Shown: one piece after another, positions 16,686-25,129 of the stretch
Layout of the letters: each line of letters begins with the position of its first letter
Position numbering within the stretch: the first letter of the stretch is position 1
Assembly: GCA_963669285.2 (NCBI GenBank)
Contig: CAXXSI010000030.1
Location: forward strand, 371,052 to 435,051
DNA from: JAWKWH01 sp963669285
GTDB lineage: Bacteria > Pseudomonadota > Alphaproteobacteria > Rhizobiales > Rhizobiaceae
DNA: 64,000 nt
Reading direction: 5' to 3'
The notes under the pieces: model-generated
The model's database searches: none
Told to the model about the DNA's origin: nothing
What the model saw: only the letters and a program-made list of their open reading frames with translations
Program-made: the position numbers and the translations under genes

Positions 16686-17483
16686 TCAGGCGCTCAATGC
16701 CGATGCCACAGATGCTGATAGTTGGTTTGACAGGCGGTCAAAATCTGCATTTGGGTCGTGTTGATCGGGCAACAGGGAAGGGGAGGTGGCGTTTGCGTCC
16801 AACTGTTGCCAGCGCTCGGCTATTTCAGTGCAGGCTTTTTTGAGCTTATTAAACCGCGATTCAGCATTGGATAGTGCGGATGTTATTCTGCCAGTTGCGA
16901 TGTCCACCACCAGGCATTGATCCCGATCGACCTCAATCCAATCTTCTTGCCGTGTTTGTCTAATGTAGCCATAGACGAAGGCGGCTTGCCAATTGGCAAT
17001 TTTCGAGATGACCGGTTTTCCGGGCGTGAAGTGAAAGGCGATACCACCTGTCTCAGATGCGCAGGATTTCAGTTTAACTTGAAACCGAACCGGAATATCC
17101 GGACTGATTTTGACGCCTGCGACATAGATGGGCTCGCTGTCGACACAGGTGACAGACGACCGGCGTGGTAGCTTGTTGCGGTCGATTAGGCTCAAAAACC
17201 GATTGATGCAATCTGCGTTCAATCGTGTCAGTTCAAAGTCAAATGCTGACGAACAAATTCGGTTGTTGAGGTCGCTGGCCAAATTCTCCAATTCGTTGCG
17301 GTTAATCCGGCCTTGCAAGAAAGCACCGATGTTGAACTGCGCTTCTTTAATATGTGTTGTTTGTGCAATTGGCGGGAACTTACAGTTGCGGATGATTTCG
17401 AAACGGGTCGCGTTGTCTGCGACCATATATTCGGCCAGCCGCCAATCGGATATCACCGGATTTTTTAAGGACCAATGTCTCAT
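16686..17483 (-). CDS. Hypothetical protein, 265 residues
   Basis: A soluble protein starting MRHWSLKNPVISDW, preceded by GAGATGA. It has a C-terminal helical region with ESRFNKLKKACTEIAERWQQ near residues 207-226 and an acidic tail. No motif or family is recognised. A perfect CtrA-type site (17638-17652) lies about 155 bp upstream. Coding quality looks good over its whole length. Confidence 0.6.
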   Translation of the reverse strand: MRHWSLKNPVISDWRLAEYMVADNATRFEIIRNCKFPPIAQTTHIKEAQFNIGAFLQGRINRNELENLASDLNNRICSSAFDFELTRLNADCINRFLSLIDRNKLPRRSSVTCVDSEPIYVAGVKISPDIPVRFQVKLKSCASETGGIAFHFTPGKPVISKIANWQAAFVYGYIRQTRQEDWIEVDRDQCLVVDIATGRITSALSNAESRFNKLKKACTEIAERWQQLDANATSPSLLPDQHDPNADFDRLSNQLSASVASALSA

Positions 17484-17637
17484 CGAGTCATCTCAACGGA
17501 ATGAATGCGTAGCGATAGCTGTTCGGTCATGACTCCCTCCGACAATGTTCCGGGCCCTGTAAAACGCAAGATCCGTTCGCTGAAAGCGCGTTTTTGCATC
17601 GGGCAATCCGGGGTAGGGGAAGGGTGATTAATTATGG

Positions 17638-17652
17638 TTAACGGGCGGTTAA
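17638..17652. promoter_or_regulatory. Candidate CtrA site
   Basis: TTAA-CGGGCGG-TTAA, a perfect match, upstream of the minus-strand gene starting at 17483. An overlapping TTAATTATGGTTAA has 6-nt spacing and fits less well. Confidence 0.45.
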
Positions 17653-17747
17653 CAAAGCGTGCATTGGACCAATGATGTCAACTGGGCGTTGACCGGTTAT
17701 CAGTTGGAAATAAAGGCGGGGAAGGGGAGTGATACGAGATGGGTATG

Positions 17748-17786
17748 AAAAAAGGGAATGCAATGTCCTTGATGACTTGCATTCCC
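17748..17786 (-). terminator. Terminator of the DUF736 gene
   Basis: GGGAATGCAA (17754-17763) pairs with TTGCATTCCC (17777-17786), and the A-run at 17748-17753 becomes a U-run on the minus strand. It lies 47 bp beyond the stop of the gene ending at 17833. Confidence 0.7.
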
Positions 17787-17832
17787 TTGATAGAGGCCTA
17801 CCTCCGCTGTGACAGGTCGCCTGATCGCGTCG

Positions 17833-18153
17833 CTAGTCCTGCGGATTCCAGATAATGGCGAACTCGTTTTCGTCTTCAGAACCAGCGGCACGGCCGAGAT
17901 TGGCGAACAGTGTGCGGTTACCGAATTCGGGTGCGGCGAGACTGATTGACAAATAGTCATTGCCGCTGGAAATCGCGGTCCGCCACCAGGCTGCGCCGAT
18001 CTCTATATCATGCGCCATAATAACGAAATCCGGTTGGCTTTGAGCGGATTTCTTGTTCTTGATGAAATGAATGTTTTGGCGAATAGAAAGCGTTGCAAGC
18101 AGGCCGCTATAAGTGCCGTCAGCCTGTTTAGTCACACGTCCGATTGCGGGCAT
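17833..18153 (-). CDS. DUF736 family protein
   Basis: ATG 18153 follows AAGGAGATG and gives 106 residues. IGRVTKQADGTYSGLLATLS at the N-terminus and the DIEIGAAWWRT core are characteristic of DUF736, a family found mostly on alphaproteobacterial conjugative plasmids and integrative elements near replication or transfer genes. No biochemical function is established. Its neighbour in the same direction is a CHC2 primase-like gene, which fits an element remnant. Confidence 0.85.
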   Translation of the reverse strand: MPAIGRVTKQADGTYSGLLATLSIRQNIHFIKNKKSAQSQPDFVIMAHDIEIGAAWWRTAISSGNDYLSISLAAPEFGNRTLFANLGRAAGSEDENEFAIIWNPQD

Positions 18154-18375
18154 GATCCATCTCCTTTGAATTGATACCGTGGAAATCGCCAAGGAACTGG
18201 CTGACACAATGCTACCATGGGAATGGTAGCGATATGCAGCAGGCTGATGAGACGTGAAGTTGTCAATGCTGTCCCCCACAATGGTCGCGAAACAGATATT
18301 GTGCGACCCTTCAAACATGGCTCAGCAGAGCCATATTTGCTATTTCGCGCAGAATCCTTGCCATCGGGCTGATGA

Positions 18376-18403
18376 AAGAAAAAGGCTCTCGTTTTGAGAG
18401 CCT
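18376..18403 (-). terminator. Terminator of the primase-like gene
   Basis: AGGCTCTC (18383-18390) and GAGAGCCT (18396-18403) form a perfect stem with a GTTTT loop. A preceding A-run gives U residues on the minus strand, just past the stop at 18410. Confidence 0.7.
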
Positions 18404-18409
18404 AAGCGA

Positions 18410-19204
18410 TCATGCGATGTGAAGATGATCACATTTGACCGCATGCATGAGCGAAGCCAGTAATTGCAGCTGTTGCGGCTGCGCTGTTTCGGTCAGAAAC
18501 GAAATGGCATTGCTGATGCCGTTTTGCCAAGCGAGCAACACTTCCAGCGGGTCTCTGGCGAGGATCAATTCGATATCCTCGCCATTTTCAATGCGTTGAG
18601 CATTGAATATTTGTTGAATCGGATCGAAGCCTTTTGGGAACAAAAGTGTTGGACTTTCGCCGTTGATGGCCTGACCACAATAGGCAATCAGCACACCATG
18701 TTGATCGTGAATTGGGACGGCGAAGCGACCGCGCATAATCCCCTTTGGAGCATAGCCTGCCCCAAAGTTGGAGCAGGTTTCCGGCAAAACGCCCAGGGTT
18801 TTGACGGCTGCATGATCCGCTTGCAAATAGGTTAGAGGCTGGAGGCTTCTTGCGTCCCCCTTGCCTCTGGCTTCGGGAACAGTACTGCTTGCAAAACCGT
18901 CGACAGCGTCACCTGCCTCCCTTCCCTCTCCCCCGTTTTGGGACAGGAATTGGGCGGCTTGCTGCATTGAACAATCGTGGATGTGAGCGACTAGAGCAAT
19001 GACATCGCCGCCGGTATGACCAGCAAAACAGTAAAAAGCTGACTTCGCCGGCGTTACCACCAATGCGCGTCTTCCACCTGTTCTACAGGCCGGACACGGG
19101 CCTCTGAACTGACCGCGTGTTTCCTTCATCTCTAGCCCGAGCAGGGGCACAATATTTTCGATCGCCACACGCTGTTTCAGCGCGGCAAAATCCACGAAGG
19201 CCAT
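18410..19204 (-). CDS. CHC2 zinc-finger DNA primase-like protein
   Basis: ATG 19204 follows AAAGGAGG with good spacing and gives 264 residues. A CHC2-type zinc finger lies near residues 35-65: C-P-A-C, then SAFYCFAGHTGGDVIALV. The part after residue 120 resembles the catalytic-core entry of plasmid-type primases (TLGVLPETCSNFGAGYAPKG, then GRFAVPIHD, GVLIAYCGQA), but it is shorter than chromosomal DnaG, and the TOPRIM acidic residues are only partly evident (LILARDPLEVLLA). It is probably the primase of a former mobile element, with DUF736 downstream. Confidence 0.75.
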   Translation of the reverse strand: MAFVDFAALKQRVAIENIVPLLGLEMKETRGQFRGPCPACRTGGRRALVVTPAKSAFYCFAGHTGGDVIALVAHIHDCSMQQAAQFLSQNGGEGREAGDAVDGFASSTVPEARGKGDARSLQPLTYLQADHAAVKTLGVLPETCSNFGAGYAPKGIMRGRFAVPIHDQHGVLIAYCGQAINGESPTLLFPKGFDPIQQIFNAQRIENGEDIELILARDPLEVLLAWQNGISNAISFLTETAQPQQLQLLASLMHAVKCDHLHIA

Positions 19205-19375
19205 GGCAGCCTCCTTTCTGTGCTTTCGAAGAATGGGAAAGAACCGGATAAGAGCGGTGTCTGTTCTCAGTCTATCATGGTGCCCATCCGGTGACGGCTG
19301 GTTGTCAACATGGAAAGATACCGCGATCATCCATCGCTCACAGCAATGACGGAAGCCATGTTATAATTTTGCCCA

Positions 19376-19639
19376 ATGGGTTCAAACAAACGCCTGGAGC
19401 CGAATTCGGTCAAACTGATCTCGGTTATCAGCTACAATGGTTGGCTTGAGAGATTTTCCGATCTGGAATTGGCCAAAGCATATGTTTCAAGCATCTCGAA
19501 GTTTTCCGACAATCCTGACGAGGAAAGGGATCGCATTCAGGTTCTTGTTGAGTTCGAATCCGGAGAGAGCGAACGATGTGCCTTTCTTGACAGTCAACGA
19601 ACGCTTGCCTGGATGAGCCGCTTCAAGCGCGCAGTATGA
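19376..19639 (+). CDS. Hypothetical small protein, possibly leaderless
   Basis: ATG 19376 gives 87 acidic residues with SVKLISVISYNGW near the start and RCAFLDSQRTLAWMSRFKR at the end; I know no family. A perfect TATAAT box at 19362-19367 places the expected transcription start within a few bases of the ATG, and no Shine-Dalgarno sequence is present, so the mRNA may be leaderless. It is divergent from the primase-like gene. Confidence 0.5.
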   Translation: MGSNKRLEPNSVKLISVISYNGWLERFSDLELAKAYVSSISKFSDNPDEERDRIQVLVEFESGESERCAFLDSQRTLAWMSRFKRAV

Positions 19640-19742
19640 AACAGGCGCAGGCAAAGGTGGTTTTGTGAATTGCCGGCAACTTAAAAAAACAACTCGGCAA
19701 CTAAATCGGCACTGTGCAAAACACGGCCGCGCTCAGGTTTGA

Positions 19743-20432
19743 TCAGCCAAGCGGCAATGCTTTCGGGTATGGTTCGATCAACTCGGGCCCGTTTGCTGAT
19801 TCATCATTGATTGCATCACTTACTCGGTGCGCGCGTAATTCTGCAACGCGGCTGCGGGTAATCAAATCACGCACCGCCGGTTCATCCGCAGATGGATTCA
19901 ACCAATCGAAATAGCTATCGCCCTTTGGAATGAGCGGTGCGCGGTGCGCCAATCGACTAATTGTTGATCCGTCTATTGTCGCGGTTGTGAGAACTGCACA
20001 GGTAATGACACCAAGTGTGTTGTTTTTCGCGCATATGCCGGCGAGAAAAAACGGTTCATAGCTGGGCAGGGTGACGCAATAAGGGATTTCTTCTCCTTCC
20101 GCGACCTCAACCCATTCATAGTAACCGCTGGCGGGAATGAGACAGCGGGAGCCGGTTTTTGAATTGCTAATAATCAATTCGCTACGAACTGTCTCAGATT
20201 GCACGTTGAACAGCCGAAAGCGCGGGAGTTCGTCTGCCCAATCGGGAATGTACCCCCATTGCCCTGTTCCAATCTCCACTTCACCTTGTTCCATGGCGAT
20301 GAATGGAACATCCTGTCGTGGCGCAATATTGTAATTTGATGCAAGCTCAAGACCGGACTCACTGTTCCGGCTTGATAGCAGAGGCGCTGCGTAAGTGCGC
20401 CAAGCATCTTTGAGAAAATACCGCTCGCACAT
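19743..20432 (-). CDS. SOS-response-associated peptidase family (SRAP/HMCES-YedK)
   Basis: The protein starts Met-Cys (MCERYF), as SRAP proteins must: Cys2 becomes the new N-terminus and forms a thiazolidine crosslink with abasic sites in single-stranded DNA. The other conserved residues are visible: NYNIAPRQ near residues 33-40, WGYIPDWA, ASGYYEW with the catalytic Glu near 105, and LAHRAPLIP with the active His near 165. Length (229 residues) is normal. It acts in the cytoplasm on damaged replication forks. It lies near primase-like and DUF736 genes, a context in which SRAP genes often occur on mobile elements. Confidence 0.9.
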   Translation of the reverse strand: MCERYFLKDAWRTYAAPLLSSRNSESGLELASNYNIAPRQDVPFIAMEQGEVEIGTGQWGYIPDWADELPRFRLFNVQSETVRSELIISNSKTGSRCLIPASGYYEWVEVAEGEEIPYCVTLPSYEPFFLAGICAKNNTLGVITCAVLTTATIDGSTISRLAHRAPLIPKGDSYFDWLNPSADEPAVRDLITRSRVAELRAHRVSDAINDESANGPELIEPYPKALPLG

Positions 20433-20531
20433 GCGCGGAAGATATCAATTTTGACAGTTTTTAAAAGCACTTACCTACTAAATCTTGTGGTTTGGCTGGC
20501 GCAATGGCCAACGTGCTGATTATTGTCAGAT

Positions 20532-21704
20532 CTAATGGATCCGGTTTGCATCGAATTGAGTGAATTCTTCAAGCATTATTTTGGCCGTTTCTGCGGCACC
20601 ATCAAACTTTAGATCGCGAACAAGAGCGGTTGGCGATTCGGCCTTATCGATCGCATGTGCCAGCTGTTCTGGCGTTAAGGTGTTTTCGTCAAGCATGGTC
20701 GCAACACCACGTTTGTGCAGCAGCTGAGCTCTCCTTAGCTGTTCGGTCTCTCTCCCTCCGGTAAATGGAATGATGATGCTAGCGGGTCCAGCTCTAAAGA
20801 CGTCACCAATAGTGTTGTAACCGGCTCTGGATACAGAGACCTTTGCTGCTGCCATCGCGGCAACCATGTCGGTTATATAACGCTCTAACGTTGCGTGTTC
20901 TGGACACCGTGCCTTTAACTCTTCGAACTTTTGATCAGGCATTTCTGTTCCTGCGACGAAGCGCCAGTCTTTAGCGTAACGTTTACTAAATCGCATGGCG
21001 TCCATGGCCCTATCCAAGAGCTGGAATCCAGTGGCACCTCCGCCTGATGAAACGAGAACATTGCATGGTCGTTGAGCTTGTTTCGGTGAACTGTTTGATG
21101 CAGCGGGAGTGACAAGACCGGTATACCGGATCTTGTCCATAATCTGTTTTGCCCCTTGTAGAGAGTCTTCAATCCGCACAAGAGCGGGATCGCCGTGCAC
21201 AAAGACCAAATCATAGAAATCGTTGACCGCGTTCAATGTCTCATCAACCCGGGATTGCTTGCGATTTTCCTGCATTATGTCGCGAATTGATGAAATGATC
21301 AGCGGCCGATCAATCCGTGATTTTGCCGCGGTTGTTAATGGCACTAGTTCAAAGCGCATCTGACGGCGACCAAACGGATAGGCTTCGGTGATTAAAACGT
21401 CCGGTTGGATGGTTTCAAAAAGCGACAGCAGTGCGTCGCGCCGCGTGTCCTGATCTTGGGAGGTAAAAATACGTCCATCGGCATGCACCAGCTGACTGAA
21501 TGTTTCGTCGCTGGAGCGAACGGCGGTCAATTTGTGTACCTTGAGTCCAGAAAAATCGATATTGGGGACATTGGTCCCACCCCAGACAAGATGGGTTTTG
21601 CAGCCGATCGCAGCCATCTGCCGGGCAATTCGCGTTGCCCGAAAAACGTGCCCAATACCAAGCAGGTGTTGGACGTAAAACATAACCACAGGTTTGCTGC
21701 TCAT
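20532..21704 (-). CDS. MurG-like family 28 glycosyltransferase (COG4671 type)
   Basis: ATG 21704 follows AAGGGTGA. The 390-residue protein shows the GT-B pattern of MurG-like enzymes: HLLGIGHVFRATRIARQM at residues 9-26 (glycine loop), LITEAYPFGRRQM near 104, then in the second domain LVSSGGGATGFQLL and SRAGYNTIGDVFRAG with PFTGGRETEQLRRAQLL, the nucleotide-sugar binding region. It probably transfers a hexose or HexNAc from a nucleotide sugar; the acceptor is unknown. It lies 1.5 kb downstream of the exopolysaccharide cluster on the same strand, so it may serve that polymer, but no operon link is visible. Confidence 0.8.
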   Translation of the reverse strand: MSSKPVVMFYVQHLLGIGHVFRATRIARQMAAIGCKTHLVWGGTNVPNIDFSGLKVHKLTAVRSSDETFSQLVHADGRIFTSQDQDTRRDALLSLFETIQPDVLITEAYPFGRRQMRFELVPLTTAAKSRIDRPLIISSIRDIMQENRKQSRVDETLNAVNDFYDLVFVHGDPALVRIEDSLQGAKQIMDKIRYTGLVTPAASNSSPKQAQRPCNVLVSSGGGATGFQLLDRAMDAMRFSKRYAKDWRFVAGTEMPDQKFEELKARCPEHATLERYITDMVAAMAAAKVSVSRAGYNTIGDVFRAGPASIIIPFTGGRETEQLRRAQLLHKRGVATMLDENTLTPEQLAHAIDKAESPTALVRDLKFDGAAETAKIMLEEFTQFDANRIH

Positions 21705-21930
21705 CTGGTCACCCTTCGATTGTGGGCGACTTCGCACTTGATCGCGGGCACGTCAAGCGGGTGGCCGGCCTGAAAATATGTCGTGGTTTATCGGCTCGTT
21801 TGGTGACATCTGGCGATGTCTTCAAAGAACGCAGATATGGGATTTGGTTTATTTCGGAAATCGAAGTTTATTTGACAACTAGTTAATCATATTGTTTCAA
21901 TTTGATGGTTTAAGTGTGCGGAGTGTTTTA

Positions 21931-22134
21931 ATGCGCAAACGAATTGACGGCCTGGATCATATTGACGAGGAAGAGCATATCAGCGCTCAGTTTGCAAACC
22001 CATATGAGGCACTATTTGCTTTCCCAAGATCCTCTTCAATCCAGCGGTCAATGTTTGACGATGGAACCAAGCGAATGAGTAGTGAGTTAAGCTATGGTGT
22101 ATCTGAAACTGAGGCTTCCGGGCGGCAAACTTAA
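21931..22134 (+). CDS. Hypothetical small protein
   Basis: ATG 21931 follows GGAG at suitable distance. The 67-residue product (MRKRIDGLDHIDEEEHISAQ...) is polar with no motif. It overlaps the start of the next small gene by 41 nt in another frame, so the two could be coupled. Support rests mainly on the ribosome-binding site. Confidence 0.4.
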   Translation: MRKRIDGLDHIDEEEHISAQFANPYEALFAFPRSSSIQRSMFDDGTKRMSSELSYGVSETEASGRQT

Positions 22135-22300
22135 ATTCAAGAGCCATCAATTACTGCGTGGCGTTGAGCGCTCGCGCAAAGTTCCGTCGCTGCGATTGGG
22201 TCGTGTCTATGTCAGCTGGTGGAGCCATAAGAACGAGTCTCGCTACCGAACCCTGCCAAATCTTACGAAAACCGGTAAAGTTGATCGCGACGTCGGTTGA
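22094..22300 (+). CDS. Small basic protein, paralogue of 60725-60916
   Basis: A 68-residue basic protein beginning MVYLKLRLPGGKLKFKSHQL. It shares with the gene at 60725 the pattern MVY-hydrophobic-KL, QLLR, ER, KVP, GRVY and WWS, over the first 50 residues. At 60725 the copy heads the PqqD-HprK/nucleotidyltransferase operon; here no such partners follow. The paralogy across 38 kb supports a real gene. The function is unknown; the basic charge suggests nucleic-acid or polymer binding. Confidence 0.55.
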   Translation: MVYLKLRLPGGKLKFKSHQLLRGVERSRKVPSLRLGRVYVSWWSHKNESRYRTLPNLTKTGKVDRDVG

Positions 22301-22558
22301 GACGATAGAGGTCTAGCTAAACAAAGCACATCAGACCATTTCATGACCTCCTATTGGAAGCCGGAGCAGGTCGCGCAGCAGCCAATCCCATTTGTCAATG
22401 GGTCGACATGTCATGTTGGCGCCAACTCGGTGAGCTATCGGCAGACGATCACGCATCGTCTTGACGAGCGAAAACAGGCATGCCGAACCAGCACGCTGGT
22501 TTGATCGCGGCTTTTCAGGATTGCGGATTGCGATTATACAATTGATTCGCGAACATCA

Positions 22559-23101
22559 GTGATTGATTTGATCAAATGGTCGATGCCTTCGTTTTCGGAA
22601 TCCCTTGTGAAGGCAATTAAGGGTTTGCTGCGGATGTTTATCTGGTCCAAAGAAGAAGAATTGGCAGATAAGATTGTTCACCTTTGCAAACCTTTGGTCG
22701 ACGCATCCGAAATTCAGAAAATAGAAAAAAAGATTTTTTGGAATGACCCATTTGTGCTGGGTTTTTTGGGCGGCATTGCGACCGTCATCACGGACCAGCT
22801 GTGTGACAATGGAACCAAAGCCGATAAACCAACAACCATCAGACACGCCTTTAAAACGCTCTCGAATACCGGCGGCTTGGTCATTACCAAGAATTTTTTT
22901 ACAATGGCCGCAAAGAAGGAAAGCGATTTTGCAAAGGGCGTCGAAAGTGCATCGCTATTTGTTTATCACTCTAAAGACGAAATAAATCTGATGACGAGCA
23001 ATGCAAATAAGTACTATCGGGATCTAGCAAAAGAGGATTTTGCAGACACATTTGTTGACATTATTTGGTTTTCAGAAATCAGAAATCGATTGTTGCACTA
23101 G
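22559..23101 (+). CDS. Hypothetical protein, 180 residues
   Basis: GTG 22559 or the internal ATG at MPSF (22583) may start this helical, Lys-rich protein. A hydrophobic, glycine-rich stretch (FVLGFLGGIATVITDQL near residues 65-81) could be a single membrane segment. Its AT-rich codons differ from the neighbours and hint at acquisition from elsewhere. I recognise no family. Confidence 0.5.
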   Translation: MIDLIKWSMPSFSESLVKAIKGLLRMFIWSKEEELADKIVHLCKPLVDASEIQKIEKKIFWNDPFVLGFLGGIATVITDQLCDNGTKADKPTTIRHAFKTLSNTGGLVITKNFFTMAAKKESDFAKGVESASLFVYHSKDEINLMTSNANKYYRDLAKEDFADTFVDIIWFSEIRNRLLH

Positions 23102-23209
23102 GTTTCTGAAGTGAGTTTCTTCGGTATTTTATGCGCAGTACGGCGGTTTGGCGTGAATTCACTTAGAGGCCAATTCTCTCCTGAAGTCAGACTTCAGCCC
23201 GTCGCCCCA

Positions 23210-23722
23210 TTAAGGACTTGCCGGGTCATCGCCCGAACCCAAGACCAAAGCGAGCAATCCACCAAACCCAGCAATTCCACCCAATAGCAAGCCGATACTC
23301 AGATCATCATCGTCGTCGTCTTCATCGGTCGGGTCAGTCTGGCTTTGTTGCGAAGCGATGGTGACCGGCTTTTGCTGATACTCAACCCAAAGGCAGGCCG
23401 TGCTTCCGAATGATTGGACCCACACGTCAGCGTTTTCAGTGATGGTGATTTTACAGCTCTCACCGAATGAAATGGCGGTTGAGGATAGCGAGCCTGTTTT
23501 AATTTCATCGCCGATTGCGAGCGCAGATCCGGCCTGGGCGTTGATGAATCCATCAGCCTGGGTGAGCAGCACTTCACCTTTTGCAGATTCGATGTGTCCG
23601 GTCGCCTGCGAAGCGGGCACACGGCAGGCACACGAACCTGGCTCTTGCGCTAGTAATGGAAAGGAAGTGGTTGTTAACCCGAGAGCCAATACACTACTGA
23701 CCACGCGACTAAAAATACGCAT
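23210..23722 (-). CDS. Exported FecR-like protein with C-terminal membrane segment
   Basis: ATG 23722 follows AGGTGATG and opens a signal peptide (MRIFSRVVSSVLALGLTTTS, cleavage after LLA). The middle (GHIESAKGEVLLTQADGF, then AGSALAIGDEIKTGSLSSTA) is a FecR-like beta domain; an aspartate run (DEDDDDDD) precedes a membrane segment (LSIGLLLGGIAGFGGLLALV) and the tail DDPASP. Paired cysteines include CAC just after the signal. It resembles the protein at 30421-30954 in architecture and in the ASP ending, and the two bracket the exopolysaccharide genes. An envelope role linked to polymer export is inferred. It ends the minus-strand cluster. Confidence 0.7.
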   Translation of the reverse strand: MRIFSRVVSSVLALGLTTTSFPLLAQEPGSCACRVPASQATGHIESAKGEVLLTQADGFINAQAGSALAIGDEIKTGSLSSTAISFGESCKITITENADVWVQSFGSTACLWVEYQQKPVTIASQQSQTDPTDEDDDDDDLSIGLLLGGIAGFGGLLALVLGSGDDPASP

Positions 23723-23818
23723 TGAAACATCACCTATGCCACGAAACAAGCAAACCAAAAAAGAAGATTATCTCAATTCTTGGTAGAATCAAGTACTAGT
23801 TGTTGCGTTCGCCCAAAG

Positions 23819-25129
23819 TCACAATTGACCATGACTATCAATCGGCTCTGAAGGTGATAGGTCCTCGTCTTCGCTAGACTCAGGCATTACTTCATCGCGC
23901 TGCATGCCGCGGTGAAACAGCAGGGCCAGCATCAAACAAAACGAGATCGAAATCGCCATGGTTCGCAGCGGATAATCAACCAGAGAATGCAGCAACAAAA
24001 ACAAAATGGAAAGCGCACAAGCGTAATGCAGCGGCCAATGAACGGTTTCAATGATCCGTTTGAAAAAGGCGATTAAAAACAGCGCAATAAGAATGGCCGC
24101 CGCAATCCCGCCCTCAAAAACCAACTCGAGAAAATCATTATGCGCGTGGTTGGCATAGTAACGGACGATGTCTTCCGTTCTTTCATAAGACGGGTAGGCA
24201 TGCACAAAATTGCCATAGCCAACGCCAAGCACCAGATTGTCCCAAATGCCGTCAAGCGTGGTCCGCGCGAAAACTTCGCGGGCACCCTGTTCCAAACCTT
24301 CCTGCGCAATTCGCGCCCATAGTCCAATCGCATAGATGCCAATGAGTGTTGCGCCAATCAGCACCGACGCCGTGCTGAGCGCATTGCGCCGAAAGATGAT
24401 CAACGCGCTAAGAATTGTCACCGCAAAGCCAATCATCACGCCGGCACGCGATCCAACCGCAAGCAACACCAGCAATGCGGCTATGAGATAGAGAAGGAAC
24501 AACAACAGCCGCCGGCGGTCGTAAAAATAAGCAAACGCCACCGGAATCGAGATGAAGATCAGCGCGGAAAAGTGATTGGAATTTGCAAACATGCCGGCGC
24601 GAAAGGTAAATCCGAGGATGGTCTCGGTAACTTGCGTAGAGGCGGAAGAATATTGCACCAGGCCAGCCACCATATGGCACAACACGCCCACCAAAAAAAC
24701 CGGCACCAATCCATAGGCCTGCTCAAAATCGATTTTTGAAATCGCCACCAGCAACAAACCAAGCGACAAAACCCACGCCAAGGCTTCAAGCGTGCGGCCA
24801 ATATTCAAACTGATCGGTCGTGTTTGACCGTAAAAGTCGATGGTCAATTCAGCCAGTATCCCTTGTAATGAATCGAGCCATTGTGCCGGCAGTGGTATGA
24901 GCTGCATGGCAACGACAAACGTGACAGCCAGCACAAATAGTGTAACGCGGCGATCGAGTGGCGTGTCATTGTTGTACCAGATGACAAATCCTGATGTGAG
25001 CACTAATAGCAGCTGCACAACACCATCCAGATAATAGCTGGGCGCAGAATTCCCGCCGACAGCAATGCCAAACAGCAGGACGGCTCCAATGAGCAGTTTG
25101 TCACTCTTCTGGCGTGTTTGCTCACTCAT
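23819..25129 (-). CDS. O-antigen ligase/Wzy-type polymerase family membrane protein
   Basis: A 436-residue polytopic protein with about eleven hydrophobic segments. Its Wzy_C signature NHAHNDFLELVFEGG lies in the large periplasmic loop near residues 327-341, and SRAGVMIGF near 225 is the usual Arg-containing helix start. The cytoplasmic C-tail is acidic. In this cluster it most likely polymerises undecaprenyl-linked repeat units; ligation to lipid A is the alternative, as the family covers both. Its ATG overlaps the stop of the TPR gene upstream (25126-25129), so the two are translationally coupled. Confidence 0.85.
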   Translation of the reverse strand: MSEQTRQKSDKLLIGAVLLFGIAVGGNSAPSYYLDGVVQLLLVLTSGFVIWYNNDTPLDRRVTLFVLAVTFVVAMQLIPLPAQWLDSLQGILAELTIDFYGQTRPISLNIGRTLEALAWVLSLGLLLVAISKIDFEQAYGLVPVFLVGVLCHMVAGLVQYSSASTQVTETILGFTFRAGMFANSNHFSALIFISIPVAFAYFYDRRRLLLFLLYLIAALLVLLAVGSRAGVMIGFAVTILSALIIFRRNALSTASVLIGATLIGIYAIGLWARIAQEGLEQGAREVFARTTLDGIWDNLVLGVGYGNFVHAYPSYERTEDIVRYYANHAHNDFLELVFEGGIAAAILIALFLIAFFKRIIETVHWPLHYACALSILFLLLHSLVDYPLRTMAISISFCLMLALLFHRGMQRDEVMPESSEDEDLSPSEPIDSHGQL

